A stretch of DNA of 64,000 bases from Isoptericola cucumis (GTDB lineage Bacteria; Actinomycetota; Actinomycetes; Actinomycetales; Cellulomonadaceae): NCBI RefSeq assembly GCF_014635665.1, contig NZ_BMDG01000007.1:186001-250000 (forward strand). The letters run 5' to 3'. Below are positions 17,588-25,636 of this stretch, in pieces. The notes below the pieces were generated by a model. It was given only the letters and a program-made list of their open reading frames with translations. It had not been told where the DNA came from and ran no database searches. Position numbers and translations under genes: made by a program. Within the stretch, counting starts at the first letter, position 1. The number at the start of each line of letters is the position of its first letter.

Positions 17588-18691
17588 TCATCCTCCGATG
17601 GTGCTCATCGTGCGTTCGGGCTGGGTGAAACCCTCGCCGAAGCCCGTGTCGGTCATGCCGTGCCCGGCCTGCTTGCCCCACATGGCGCGCCGCCACAGGT
17701 CGGCGAGCACGTCGTCGCCGGCGCCGGCGCGCAGCGGGCCGAGCAGGTCGGTCTCGGAGTGCGCGAACAGGCAGTCGCGCACCCCGCCCTCGGCGGTGAG
17801 GCGGGTGCGCCGGCAGTCGGCGCAGAACGGCTCGGTCACCGAGGCGATGATGCCGACGCGCCCGAGCCGGTCGCGGGCACCGGTGCGGGCCCGCACGACG
17901 AACCGCTCGGCAGGGGCCCCGTCGCGCGGCTCCTCGTCGGGCTCGAGGACGAAGCGCTCGCCCAGCTGGTCGCGCACCTCGGCCGCGGTGACCATCGCGG
18001 CCCGGTCCCAGGAATGGTCGGCGTCGAGCGGCATCTGCTCGATGAAGCGCAGCTCGAACCCGTGCCCGAGGCACCACGTCAGCAGGTCGGCCGCGTGGTC
18101 GAGGTTGACGCCGCGCACCAGCACGGCGTTGATCTTCACGAGGTCGAAGACGGCGGCCGCGGCGTCGATCCCGGCCAGGGTGCGCTCGAGGAACGGGCGG
18201 CGGGCCAGCGTCGCGAACGTGTCGGGGTCGAGGGTGTCGAGCGAGACGTTGACCCGGTCCAGCCCGGCGTCGCGCAGCGCGCCCGCGCGGGACTCCAGCC
18301 CGACCGCGTTCGTCGTGAGGCTCAGCTCCGGCCGGTGGGGGAGGGCCCCGCAGTCGCGCACGATGTCGACCAGGTCGCGGCGCAGCAGCGGCTCGCCGCC
18401 GGTGAACCGCACCTGACGGACCCCCAGGTCGCGGGTGGCGATGCCGACCAGGCGCACGATCTCCTCGCGCGTCATGACCGAGTCCTTCGGCAGGGCGGGC
18501 AGGCCCTCGGCCGGCATGCAGTACGTGCAGCGCAGGTTGCAGCGGTCGGTGAGGGAGACGCGCAGGTCGGTCGCGACGCGCCCGAACGTGTCCACCAATC
18601 CGGAGGTCGCCGGCCGGTCGGACGGCAGCGCGACCGGCCCGACCTGCGGCGCCGAGCGCGGCGTCGGCATCCCCAGCGAGACCGTGGTCAT
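17588..18691 (-). CDS. moaA: GTP 3',8-cyclase MoaA
   Basis: 367 residues. A radical-SAM enzyme: the N-terminal cluster motif is DRCNLRCTYCMPAEGLP (CxxxCxxC) and the C-terminal second cluster is seen in PFCADCRRTRLTAEGGVRDC. The chain ends in Gly-Gly (TMSTIGG), which MoaA needs for activity. With MoaC it converts GTP to cyclic pyranopterin monophosphate, the first step of molybdenum cofactor synthesis. The ATG at 18691 overlaps the preceding DUF6457 stop by ATGA; upstream in-frame codons belong to shadow sequence. It is the only moaA in the window. Confidence 0.95.
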   Translation of the reverse strand: MTTVSLGMPTPRSAPQVGPVALPSDRPATSGLVDTFGRVATDLRVSLTDRCNLRCTYCMPAEGLPALPKDSVMTREEIVRLVGIATRDLGVRQVRFTGGEPLLRRDLVDIVRDCGALPHRPELSLTTNAVGLESRAGALRDAGLDRVNVSLDTLDPDTFATLARRPFLERTLAGIDAAAAVFDLVKINAVLVRGVNLDHAADLLTWCLGHGFELRFIEQMPLDADHSWDRAAMVTAAEVRDQLGERFVLEPDEEPRDGAPAERFVVRARTGARDRLGRVGIIASVTEPFCADCRRTRLTAEGGVRDCLFAHSETDLLGPLRAGAGDDVLADLWRRAMWGKQAGHGMTDTGFGEGFTQPERTMSTIGG

Positions 18692-19056
18692 CGGGGCTCC
18701 CCGGCCGGCTGCTCGGCCGGCGTCGCCGCGCCCGGGCCGGCGTCCTGCCAGCCCAGCGCGAAGGCGGCGGCACGCCGGATGACCTCGTCGGCACCGTGGG
18801 CACCGTCGGCACCGTCGGCACCCCCGGCGGCGCCGCTCCCGCCCGCCGCGGCCAGCCCGGCCGCGTACCCGGCGGCGTAGGTGCTCACCGGCGCGGCGGG
18901 CCGCGCGACCTGGTGCGCGGCGTCGCGGGCGAGGTCGAGCACCGCCCCCACGTCCACGGTCCCCGGGGGCAGACCGAGCTCCGCCTCGAGCGCGTCGACC
19001 CACCGGTCCAGCACGGTGGATCCCGGCTCGCTGCCGCGGGGCGTCTGGTCGGTCAT
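18688..19056 (-). CDS. DUF6457 small protein in the molybdenum cofactor operon
   Basis: 122 residues. The N-terminal half (STVLDRWVDALEAELGLPPG and VLDLARDAAHQVARPAAPVS) is helical and matches the small DUF6457 proteins often encoded beside mobA or moaA in actinobacteria. The second half is alanine/glycine-rich with a GGADGADGAHGAD low-complexity stretch from tandem DNA repeats. It overlaps mobA upstream and moaA downstream by 4 bases each, so it is made in step with them. A helper role in guanylylation or cofactor delivery is a guess; no catalytic motif is visible. Confidence 0.75.
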   Translation of the reverse strand: MTDQTPRGSEPGSTVLDRWVDALEAELGLPPGTVDVGAVLDLARDAAHQVARPAAPVSTYAAGYAAGLAAAGGSGAAGGADGADGAHGADEVIRRAAAFALGWQDAGPGAATPAEQPAGEPR

Positions 19057-19739
19057 AGGTTCCTCCCGAGGCTCTTCGTGTCGCGGGGCGTCACGTCGTC
19101 GTGGTCTCCCACCGTAAGGCGTCGGACGTCGTCCCAGGTGTCGACGTCCGCACTCACGCCGTCCGGGTCGTCGACCTCGGCGCACGCGAGGCGGGAGACC
19201 AGGCGCCGCACCGGCTCCCCGTGCAGGCCGTCAGGGCCGGCGAGCGCGTCGAGCGCGTCGAGCGCGTCGCGCAGCGCCTCGTGCCGGTACAGCCCCACCA
19301 GCCACTGCGCGCGCCCGGCGCGCACGAGGTGGGCGCCGTCGCGAGCCGCGTCCTGGGCGATCGCGCGGCGCAGGCGTGGCACGGCGTCCCGCGCCCGGGG
19401 TACGTCGACGGCGAGCACCAGCACCCACGGCGCCGGCGGCCCGGGGCGCGCGTCGCGAGCCAGCGCCCGCAGGCCGGCGTCCAGGCCGGCCACCGGGCCG
19501 CCGAACGGCGGGTCCTCGCGGGTGCGCAGCACCTCCCGCGTCCCGCTGGGGCGGTCGGGCTCCGGCCCGACGACGACGGTGCGGACGGCGTCGCCCGCCG
19601 CGGCGAGCGCGTGGTCGAGGAGGGTCGCCCCGTCGACCACGACCGTCGGCTTGGGCACGCCGCCGAGCCGGCTCGCGCGGCCGCCGGCCAGGACGACCGC
19701 GTCGAACCGGTCGTCGCCCTCGGGCGCCGTGCCGGTCAC
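19053..19739 (-). CDS. mobA: MobA-type molybdenum cofactor guanylyltransferase
   Basis: 228 residues from a GTG at 19739. The nucleotidyltransferase signature AVVLAGGRASRLGGVPKPTV opens the protein, followed by EDPPFGGPVAGLDAGLRA and VLVLAVDVPRA (metal-binding Asp region), and near the end SADVDTWDDV, the NIDTPED-equivalent. It would attach GMP to molybdopterin to form the bis-MGD cofactor used by NarG- and NasA-type nitrate reductases. It overlaps moeA (GTGA) and DUF6457 (ATGA), between the nar genes and moaA, which supports this role over another NTP transferase. Confidence 0.88.
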   Translation of the reverse strand: MTGTAPEGDDRFDAVVLAGGRASRLGGVPKPTVVVDGATLLDHALAAAGDAVRTVVVGPEPDRPSGTREVLRTREDPPFGGPVAGLDAGLRALARDARPGPPAPWVLVLAVDVPRARDAVPRLRRAIAQDAARDGAHLVRAGRAQWLVGLYRHEALRDALDALDALAGPDGLHGEPVRRLVSRLACAEVDDPDGVSADVDTWDDVRRLTVGDHDDVTPRDTKSLGRNL

Positions 19740-21070
19740 GTCGCGCCGCCCAGCGGCAGGACGTCGACCTCGTCTCCGGCCTCGACCTTCTCGGCGTCGG
19801 CGGGCACGAGGGCGAGGGCGTCGGCGCCGAGCAGCGCGGAGGCCGCGTGGCCGCCCACGGCAGGGCGGGGACCGCCGGCCCGGAGCCCGGCCCCGGCGGG
19901 CGAGACGGCGCGCTCGACCTCGCCGGAGGGCAGCGTGCGCACCGGCACGACGTGCACCCGGCCCGGCGGGCTGGGCCAGGCGGACGCGACGCGGCGGCGC
20001 ACGGGCCGGGCCGGCGCGCGGCTGGCGAGGACGGCGAGGGCCGGCCGCACGAACAGCGCGAACGAGACGAACGCGCTGACCGGGCTCCCGGGCAGGGCGA
20101 CCCAGGGCACGCCCTGCCACCGCGCGAGGGCCTGCGGCCGGCCGGGACGCAGCGCCACGGCCGCGAGCTCGACGTCGCGCAGGCGGGCGTCGGGGGCGGC
20201 GAGCACCGCGCGCACGACGTCCGACGCGCCCGCCGAGACCCCGCCCGTCGTCACGACCAGGTCCGCCCGTCCCGCGGCGTCTCCCGCAGGGGCACCGACG
20301 GCGAGGTCGAGGGCGCGGCGCAGGCCGTCGGCGTCGTCCGGGACGGCGCCGACGCGCTCGACGTCGGCGCCGGCGGCGCGCACCAGCCCGGCGAGCAGCA
20401 GCGAGTTGGAGTCGGGGATCCGTCCCGCGCCGGGGTCGTCGCCGGCCGGCACGAGCTCGGAGCCCGTGGACAGCACCGCGACCCGGGGGCGCCGGCGCAC
20501 GGGGAGCGACCCCAGGCCTGCGGAGGCGGCGACCGCGACGAGGGCGGGCGTCACCTCGTCGCCGGCGCGCGCGAGCAGGTCGCCGGGGCGCACGTCCTCG
20601 CCGCGGTGGCGCACGTGCGTGCGCTGCTGGCGCGCGAGGGTCACCTCCCCCTCCGTGGTGGGCGCGCCGGCGACGAAGCGCTCCGTCGAGGTGCGCTCCA
20701 CCGGCACGACGGAGTCGGCCCAGGCGGGTACGGGGGCGCCGGTCATGATCCGCACCGCCCCGCCCGCGCCCTCGCCCTCCTGGCGGTCACCGGCGGGCGA
20801 GCCGGGGCGGGCGTCCCCCACGACGGGCAGGGTGACGGTGGCGCCGCCCGGCGGCAGGTCCGCGAGGCGCACGGCGTAGCCGTCCATCGCCGCGCCGTCG
20901 AACGGCGGCACGTGCGCGACGGCGCGCACGTCGGCGCCCAGCACGCGGCCCGGCTCGGCGACGGCCAGCGCGGCCAGGGCGACGTCGTCCGCCGGCAGCG
21001 GCGCGACGCGCGCCAGCACGGCGGCGGCGTGCTCCTCGACGGTCCGCGCCTGCTGCCGGCCGGGGCTCAT
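19736..21070 (-). CDS. moeA: Molybdopterin molybdenumtransferase MoeA (copy 1)
   Basis: 444 residues. Family motifs: VPPFDGAAMDGYAVRLADL, RIMTGAPVPAWADSVVPVE, VAVLSTGSELVPAG, LVVTTGGVSAGASDVV, and PWVALPGSPVSAFVSFALFV. MoeA inserts molybdate into adenylylated molybdopterin. A second moeA lies at 48490; this copy is joined by a 4-base overlap to mobA and follows narK by 55 bases, so it probably serves respiratory nitrate reductase. GAGGGTGA lies 7 bases before the ATG. Confidence 0.94.
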   Translation of the reverse strand: MSPGRQQARTVEEHAAAVLARVAPLPADDVALAALAVAEPGRVLGADVRAVAHVPPFDGAAMDGYAVRLADLPPGGATVTLPVVGDARPGSPAGDRQEGEGAGGAVRIMTGAPVPAWADSVVPVERTSTERFVAGAPTTEGEVTLARQQRTHVRHRGEDVRPGDLLARAGDEVTPALVAVAASAGLGSLPVRRRPRVAVLSTGSELVPAGDDPGAGRIPDSNSLLLAGLVRAAGADVERVGAVPDDADGLRRALDLAVGAPAGDAAGRADLVVTTGGVSAGASDVVRAVLAAPDARLRDVELAAVALRPGRPQALARWQGVPWVALPGSPVSAFVSFALFVRPALAVLASRAPARPVRRRVASAWPSPPGRVHVVPVRTLPSGEVERAVSPAGAGLRAGGPRPAVGGHAASALLGADALALVPADAEKVEAGDEVDVLPLGGAT

Positions 21071-21125
21071 GCGATCACCCTCATCGACGCACCGTAGGCC
21101 GTGCGTGTGTCGGCGGTGTTGCCGG

Positions 21126-22358
21126 TCATCCCGCGGCCGCGCGCACGCGCTTGCGCACCGGCCCCAGCGTGAACAGCAGCGTGAGCAGCGCGGTGAGGGC
21201 CAGCAGCCCGAACCCGATGCCGTAGTCGCCCTCCGCGCCGTACACGGCGCCCATGATGAGCGGCGGGATGAAGCCGCCGAGGCCGCCCGCGGCGCCGACG
21301 ACGCCCGTCACGGCGCCCACCGTCCCGGGCGGCGCCATCTTCGCGACCAGCGCGAACGTCGCCCCCGACGACGCGCCCAGGGCGGCCGCCATCCCGAGGA
21401 ACGCGATCGTCGCACCGGGCATCAGCGCGGGCTGGAAGACGATGACCGCCGCGAACACCGTCACCACCGTGAAGCAGGCGATCGACACCGGGACACCGCC
21501 CAGCTTGTCGGACAGGGTGCCGCCGATCGGCCGGCAGACCACGGCCAGCACCACGAACCCGGCGGTGCGGAACGACGCGTCGGAGGCGCTGAGGCCGTAC
21601 GCGTTCTGCAGGAAGGTCGGCAGGTACACGGAGAACGCGACGAACCCGCCGAAGCCGATCGCGTACAGCCACGAGAGCTGCAGCGTGGCGGGGATCTTCA
21701 GCGTCGCCCAGGTGCGGGCCCACATGCCGCCGCCGCTGCCGGGCGACCACGCGGGCGAGTCGCGCAGCATCGCCCGCGAGACGAGGGCGAAGACCGCCAG
21801 CGCGACCGAGACGATGATGAACGGGGCGCCCTCGCCCCACGCGTCGCGGATCGGGACGGTGGAGAACGAGGCGATGGCGGTGCCGCCCATGCCGGCGCCG
21901 AAGATGCCGATCGCGGTGCCGCGGCGCGCCGGCGGGTACCAGTTGTTGACGAACGGCACGCCGATGGCGAACGTCGTGCCACCCAGCCCGAGGAAGAACC
22001 CGCCGATCAGCAGCCAGGGCAGGCTGTTCGCGATGAACCCGACGAACAGCACGGGCACGATCGTCAGCGCGCTGCACAGGGGGAACATCACCTTGGCGCC
22101 GAAGCGGTCGGTGAGCGCGCCGATCGGGATGCGGCCCAGCGAGCCGACGATCACCGGGACGGCCACCAGCACCGACACCTCGAAGTCGGACAGCGAGTAC
22201 AGCTGGCCGTAGCTGTTGCCCAGCGGGCCGAGCAGCGCCCACGCCCAGAAGCAGATCGCGAACCCGATCGTCGCGAGGCCCAGCTGCAGGGTGGCGCCGG
22301 GTGGCGTCGCCGTGGCGGCCTCGGGCGAGCTGCTGGGTGCGGTGGGTGACGACGACAT
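21126..22358 (-). CDS. narK: Nitrate/nitrite transporter NarK, MFS type
   Basis: 410 residues with about twelve hydrophobic segments. The nitrate-porter signatures are visible as GLGGTTFAIGVPFVNNWYPP and GAAGGLGGFIPPLIMGAVYG. It would import nitrate and/or exchange it for nitrite across the cytoplasmic membrane for NarG, whose active site faces the cytoplasm. GGAGG sits 7 bases before the ATG. It follows narI by 36 bases in the same direction. A second NarK-family gene at 32142 belongs to the assimilation cluster. Confidence 0.93.
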   Translation of the reverse strand: MSSSPTAPSSSPEAATATPPGATLQLGLATIGFAICFWAWALLGPLGNSYGQLYSLSDFEVSVLVAVPVIVGSLGRIPIGALTDRFGAKVMFPLCSALTIVPVLFVGFIANSLPWLLIGGFFLGLGGTTFAIGVPFVNNWYPPARRGTAIGIFGAGMGGTAIASFSTVPIRDAWGEGAPFIIVSVALAVFALVSRAMLRDSPAWSPGSGGGMWARTWATLKIPATLQLSWLYAIGFGGFVAFSVYLPTFLQNAYGLSASDASFRTAGFVVLAVVCRPIGGTLSDKLGGVPVSIACFTVVTVFAAVIVFQPALMPGATIAFLGMAAALGASSGATFALVAKMAPPGTVGAVTGVVGAAGGLGGFIPPLIMGAVYGAEGDYGIGFGLLALTALLTLLFTLGPVRKRVRAAAG

Positions 22359-22394
22359 CGCGATCCTCCGGGTCTGGTTCGGCGTCGAGCAGGC

Positions 22395-23150
22395 TCAGTG
22401 ACGGCGGGGGGTCTCGGACGGGTCCCAGCCGGGACGGGGCGCCCGCGAGGACACCGACGCCTCCCGGGACCGGTAGACCACGTACGGGCGGAACGGGTAC
22501 TGCACCGGCGCGGAGAACGCATGGACCAGGCGGGTGAACGGCCACAGCGCGAACAGCAGCATCGCCACGAGGATGTGCACCTGGAACGCCGCGGGGACCC
22601 CGGCCATGAGCGCGGCCTCCGGCTGCAGGTACCACAGCGAACGGAACCAGGGGGAGATGGTCTCCCGGTAGTCGTAGCCGTGGCCGCCGGCGAGGATCTG
22701 GGTCTCGACGGTCGCCCAGGCGCCCGACAGGAGCGAGCCGGCGAGGAACACGTACATGGTCTTGTCCATGCGCGTGGTCGCGAGGAACACGGGCCCGGTC
22801 GCGCGGCGCCGGTAGATGAGGATGAGCAGCCCGGCCACGGCGACGACCGCCGCGGCCGTGCCCATCGACGTGGCGATGAAGTGGTAGAAGCCCTCCGAGA
22901 TGCCGACCGCCTCGGTCCACGACTTCGGGATCACCAGGCCGAGGAAGTGCCCGAGGACGACGAAGAGCAGCCCGTAGTGGAACAGCGGCGAGCCGTAGCG
23001 CAGGAGGCGCTTCTCGTACAGCTCGCTGGACCGGGTGGTCCAACCGAACTTGTCGTAGCGGTACCGCCAGATCGACCCCACCACCAGCACGGCGAAGGTC
23101 ACGTACGGCACGACCACCCAGAAGATGATCCCGTCGGCACTCACGTCCAT
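22395..23150 (-). CDS. narI: Respiratory nitrate reductase gamma subunit (cytochrome b)
   Basis: 251 residues with five membrane segments. Candidate heme-ligating histidines lie in GSPLFHYGLLFVVLGHFLG and in FQVHILVAMLLFALWPFTRL followed by VHAFSAP, as in NarI. It takes electrons from menaquinol on the outer face and passes them to NarH. The C-terminal 25 residues are an extra basic, Ser/Pro-rich tail. The ATG at 23150 follows GGAGCTGAC, which occurs in tandem: two earlier copies of the same ribosome-site/ATG block lie just upstream. Confidence 0.95.
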   Translation of the reverse strand: MDVSADGIIFWVVVPYVTFAVLVVGSIWRYRYDKFGWTTRSSELYEKRLLRYGSPLFHYGLLFVVLGHFLGLVIPKSWTEAVGISEGFYHFIATSMGTAAAVVAVAGLLILIYRRRATGPVFLATTRMDKTMYVFLAGSLLSGAWATVETQILAGGHGYDYRETISPWFRSLWYLQPEAALMAGVPAAFQVHILVAMLLFALWPFTRLVHAFSAPVQYPFRPYVVYRSREASVSSRAPRPGWDPSETPRRH

Positions 23151-23200
23151 GTCAGCTCCATGTCAGCTCCATGTCGGCTCCCCGCGTCAGCTCCACGGCA
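23150..23200 (-). repeat. Tandem TGGAGCTGACA units at the narJ-narI junction
   Basis: Reading the minus strand, the narJ end (TGGAGCTGA) is followed by two further TGGAGCTGACA-like copies before the narI ATG. This makes a mini-frame of six residues (MELTWS, the last residues identical to the narJ C-terminus WS) and repeated ribosome-site-plus-ATG units. It looks like local tandem duplication of the gene junction. Confidence 0.6.
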
Positions 23201-23885
23201 GGTCGTCCCCGCTCCCGTATCCGCTCAGCCCCACGAGCTCCGCCGGCGGCCCGGCGGTGACGAGGTCGGCGACGCGTGCGGCGGTCGCGTCGTCGACCGG
23301 CGGCAGGGTGAGGCACACGGCCTCGACGGCTGCCGTCCACGGCGAGCCCTGTGCGGCGAGGGCCGAGCGCAGCACCTCGATGCCGTCGCGGTGGGCCCCG
23401 AGCAGGGCGGCCGCGATGCGCGCGCCGTCCTCGCCGCCGCGTGCGGACAGCTCCAGGACGGTGGGCAGGTAGTCGGGCAGCTCGTCGCCGGTGGTCTCGA
23501 AGCCGGCCGCCCGGTAGGCCTCGACGAACCGGACGAGCGCCGCGCCGCGGCGCCGGGTGTCGCCGGCGGCGTAGTAGGACAGGTACATGGCGCAGCGGCG
23601 CTTGAGGTCGAACGTCGCGACGTAGGTCGCCTGCAGCGCGCCCGTCGTGTCGTCCGTGAGCGTGGTCGCGAGGCCGGCGAGCCGGTCGCGCACGGGCGTG
23701 GGCAGGTCGCCGACGGCGGCGCGCACGGTCGCGGCGTCGGCCCGGGTCTCGGCGTCCGGGTAGCGCAGCAGCACGGCCGCGGCCATGTGCGCGACGGCGC
23801 GCTGCGGGTCGGTCAGCGGCACGGGCGCGAGCGGGTCCAGGCGCTTGGCGCGCACGCCCGGGCGGGGGAGGAAGGCGAGGCTCAT
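23187..23885 (-). CDS. narJ: Nitrate reductase molybdenum cofactor assembly chaperone NarJ
   Basis: 232 residues. An all-helical protein with the NarJ/TorD features FDLKRRCAMYLSYYAAGDTR and ELPDYLPTVLELSA (the PDYLP motif). It binds apo-NarG in the cytoplasm and allows cofactor insertion before the complex joins NarI. The ATG overlaps the narH stop by 4 bases. The C-terminus (LSGYGSGDDLPWS) ends in the repeated block shared with the narI leader. Confidence 0.93.
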   Translation of the reverse strand: MSLAFLPRPGVRAKRLDPLAPVPLTDPQRAVAHMAAAVLLRYPDAETRADAATVRAAVGDLPTPVRDRLAGLATTLTDDTTGALQATYVATFDLKRRCAMYLSYYAAGDTRRRGAALVRFVEAYRAAGFETTGDELPDYLPTVLELSARGGEDGARIAAALLGAHRDGIEVLRSALAAQGSPWTAAVEAVCLTLPPVDDATAARVADLVTAGPPAELVGLSGYGSGDDLPWS

Positions 23886-25636
23886 CGTGCGCTCCCGTCG
23901 AAGCCGCCCGGCTGGTCGGGCGCGGCGTCCTGGCGGCCGCCGGGCAGGGAGCCGGGCCCGTCGGGCGGTTCGCCGCCGCCGGGCCCGCTGGGGCCCGGCT
24001 CGTCGGGCGGGAAGAGGCCCGAGGGGCGCCCGTTGCCGTCCCAGTTGAGCAGGTTCACCCGCCCAGGGGTGGACGGCCCGTACGGGGAGTCGGCGGTCTG
24101 GCGGGCCGACAGGGCGTGGAAGTTCTCCACCGCGACCGGCGTCGGGGTGCCCGACGACGAGCCGAACGGCCCCGCGCCGCCCATGCCCGGCCCGCCCTCG
24201 AAGTCGAGCGAGCAGGCCATCTCCTCGAGCTCGCGCGCCACCTCGGTGTGCGCGGTCGGGATGACGTACCGCTCCTCGTACTTGGCGATGGCGAGCAGCC
24301 GGTACATCTCCTGGACCTGGTCGCCGGACATGCCGACGGCGGCCGCGGTCTCCTCGGGGAACTCGCGGCCGAGGTTGACCTCCCGCATGCCCGAGCGCAT
24401 CGCGGCGAGCTTGCGCAGCACGCGCTCCACCGGCCCGGTGTCGCCCGCGGTGAACAGCCCGGCGAGGTACTCCAGCGGGATGCGCAGCTGGGAGATGGCG
24501 GCGAACAGGGTGCGCCCGTCCTCGCCGTCGTTGCCGGAGCTCGCGACCACGTCGACGACGGGCGACAGCGGCGGGATGTACCAGACCATCGGCAGCGTGC
24601 GGTACTCGGGGTGCAGCGGCAGGGCGACCTCGTAGTCGTGGATGAGCTTCCAGATCGGCGAGCGCTGGGCCGCGGTGATCCAGTCGTCCGGGATGCCCTC
24701 GCGGCGGGCGCCCTCGATCACCTCGGGGTCGTTCGGGTCGAGGAACACCGACCGCTGCGCCGTCAGGAGGTCGCGGGTGTCCTCGGTGGCCGCCGCCTCG
24801 CCGACCCGGTCGGCGTCGTAGAGCACGAGCCCGAGGTAGCGCAGGCGGCCCACGCACGTCTCGGAGCAGACGGTGGGCAGGCCGACCTCGATGCGCGGGT
24901 AGCACAGCGTGCACTTCTCGGCCTTGCCGGTCTTGTGGTTGAAGTAGACCTTCTTGTACGGGCAGCCGGTGACGCACATGCGCCAGCCGCGGCACTGGTC
25001 CTGGTCCACCAGCACGATGCCGTCCTCGACGCGCTTGTACATCGCGCCCGAGGGGCAGGAGGCCACGCACGAGGGGTTGAGGCAGTGCTCGCAGATGCGC
25101 GGCAGGTAGAACATGAACGTCTGCTCGAGCTCCTCGGCGACGTGCTCGCTCATGTGCTTGAGGATCGGGTCGTCCTGCATGGTCGCGGTCGACCCGCCGA
25201 GGTCGTCGTCCCAGTTGGCCGACCACGAGATGGACATGTCGTCGCCGCTGAGCAGCGACTTCGGCTTGGCGACCGGCGTGTGCTGGCCCTGCGGCGAGCT
25301 GAGCAGCATGTCGTACTCGTAGGTCCACGGCTCGTAGTAGTCGTGGATCGACGGCAGCTTGGGGTTGTGGAAGATCGTCGCGAGCTTCTTCGCCCGCCCG
25401 CCGGCGCGCAGCTTGAGCTTGCCCCGCTTGGTGCGCACCCAGCCGCCCTGCCACGTCTCCTGGTCCTCGTAGGTGCGCGGGTACCCCAGCCCGGGCCGGG
25501 TCTCGACGTTGTTGAACCAGACGTACTCGGTGCCGGTGCGGTTCGTCCACGCCTGCTTGCACGTGACGGAACAGGTGTGGCAGCCGATGCACTTGTCGAG
25601 GTTCATCACCATCGACATCTGCGCCATGACCTTCAC
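23882..25636 (-). CDS. narH: Respiratory nitrate reductase beta subunit (iron-sulfur)
   Basis: 584 residues from the GTG at 25636, giving the family start MKVMAQMSMVMNLDKCIGC. Four cysteine clusters are visible: CIGCHTCSVTCKQAW, CEHCLNPSCVASCPSG, CRGWRMCVTGCPYKK (the Trp-containing 3Fe-4S motif) and CTLCYPR...CSETCVGR. It relays electrons from NarI heme to NarG. The C-terminal 90 residues or so are a Pro/Gly-rich tail (PDEPGPSGPGGGEPPDGPG) longer than usual for NarH. It overlaps narG (GTGA) and narJ (ATGA). Confidence 0.96.
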   Translation of the reverse strand: MKVMAQMSMVMNLDKCIGCHTCSVTCKQAWTNRTGTEYVWFNNVETRPGLGYPRTYEDQETWQGGWVRTKRGKLKLRAGGRAKKLATIFHNPKLPSIHDYYEPWTYEYDMLLSSPQGQHTPVAKPKSLLSGDDMSISWSANWDDDLGGSTATMQDDPILKHMSEHVAEELEQTFMFYLPRICEHCLNPSCVASCPSGAMYKRVEDGIVLVDQDQCRGWRMCVTGCPYKKVYFNHKTGKAEKCTLCYPRIEVGLPTVCSETCVGRLRYLGLVLYDADRVGEAAATEDTRDLLTAQRSVFLDPNDPEVIEGARREGIPDDWITAAQRSPIWKLIHDYEVALPLHPEYRTLPMVWYIPPLSPVVDVVASSGNDGEDGRTLFAAISQLRIPLEYLAGLFTAGDTGPVERVLRKLAAMRSGMREVNLGREFPEETAAAVGMSGDQVQEMYRLLAIAKYEERYVIPTAHTEVARELEEMACSLDFEGGPGMGGAGPFGSSSGTPTPVAVENFHALSARQTADSPYGPSTPGRVNLLNWDGNGRPSGLFPPDEPGPSGPGGGEPPDGPGSLPGGRQDAAPDQPGGFDGSAR

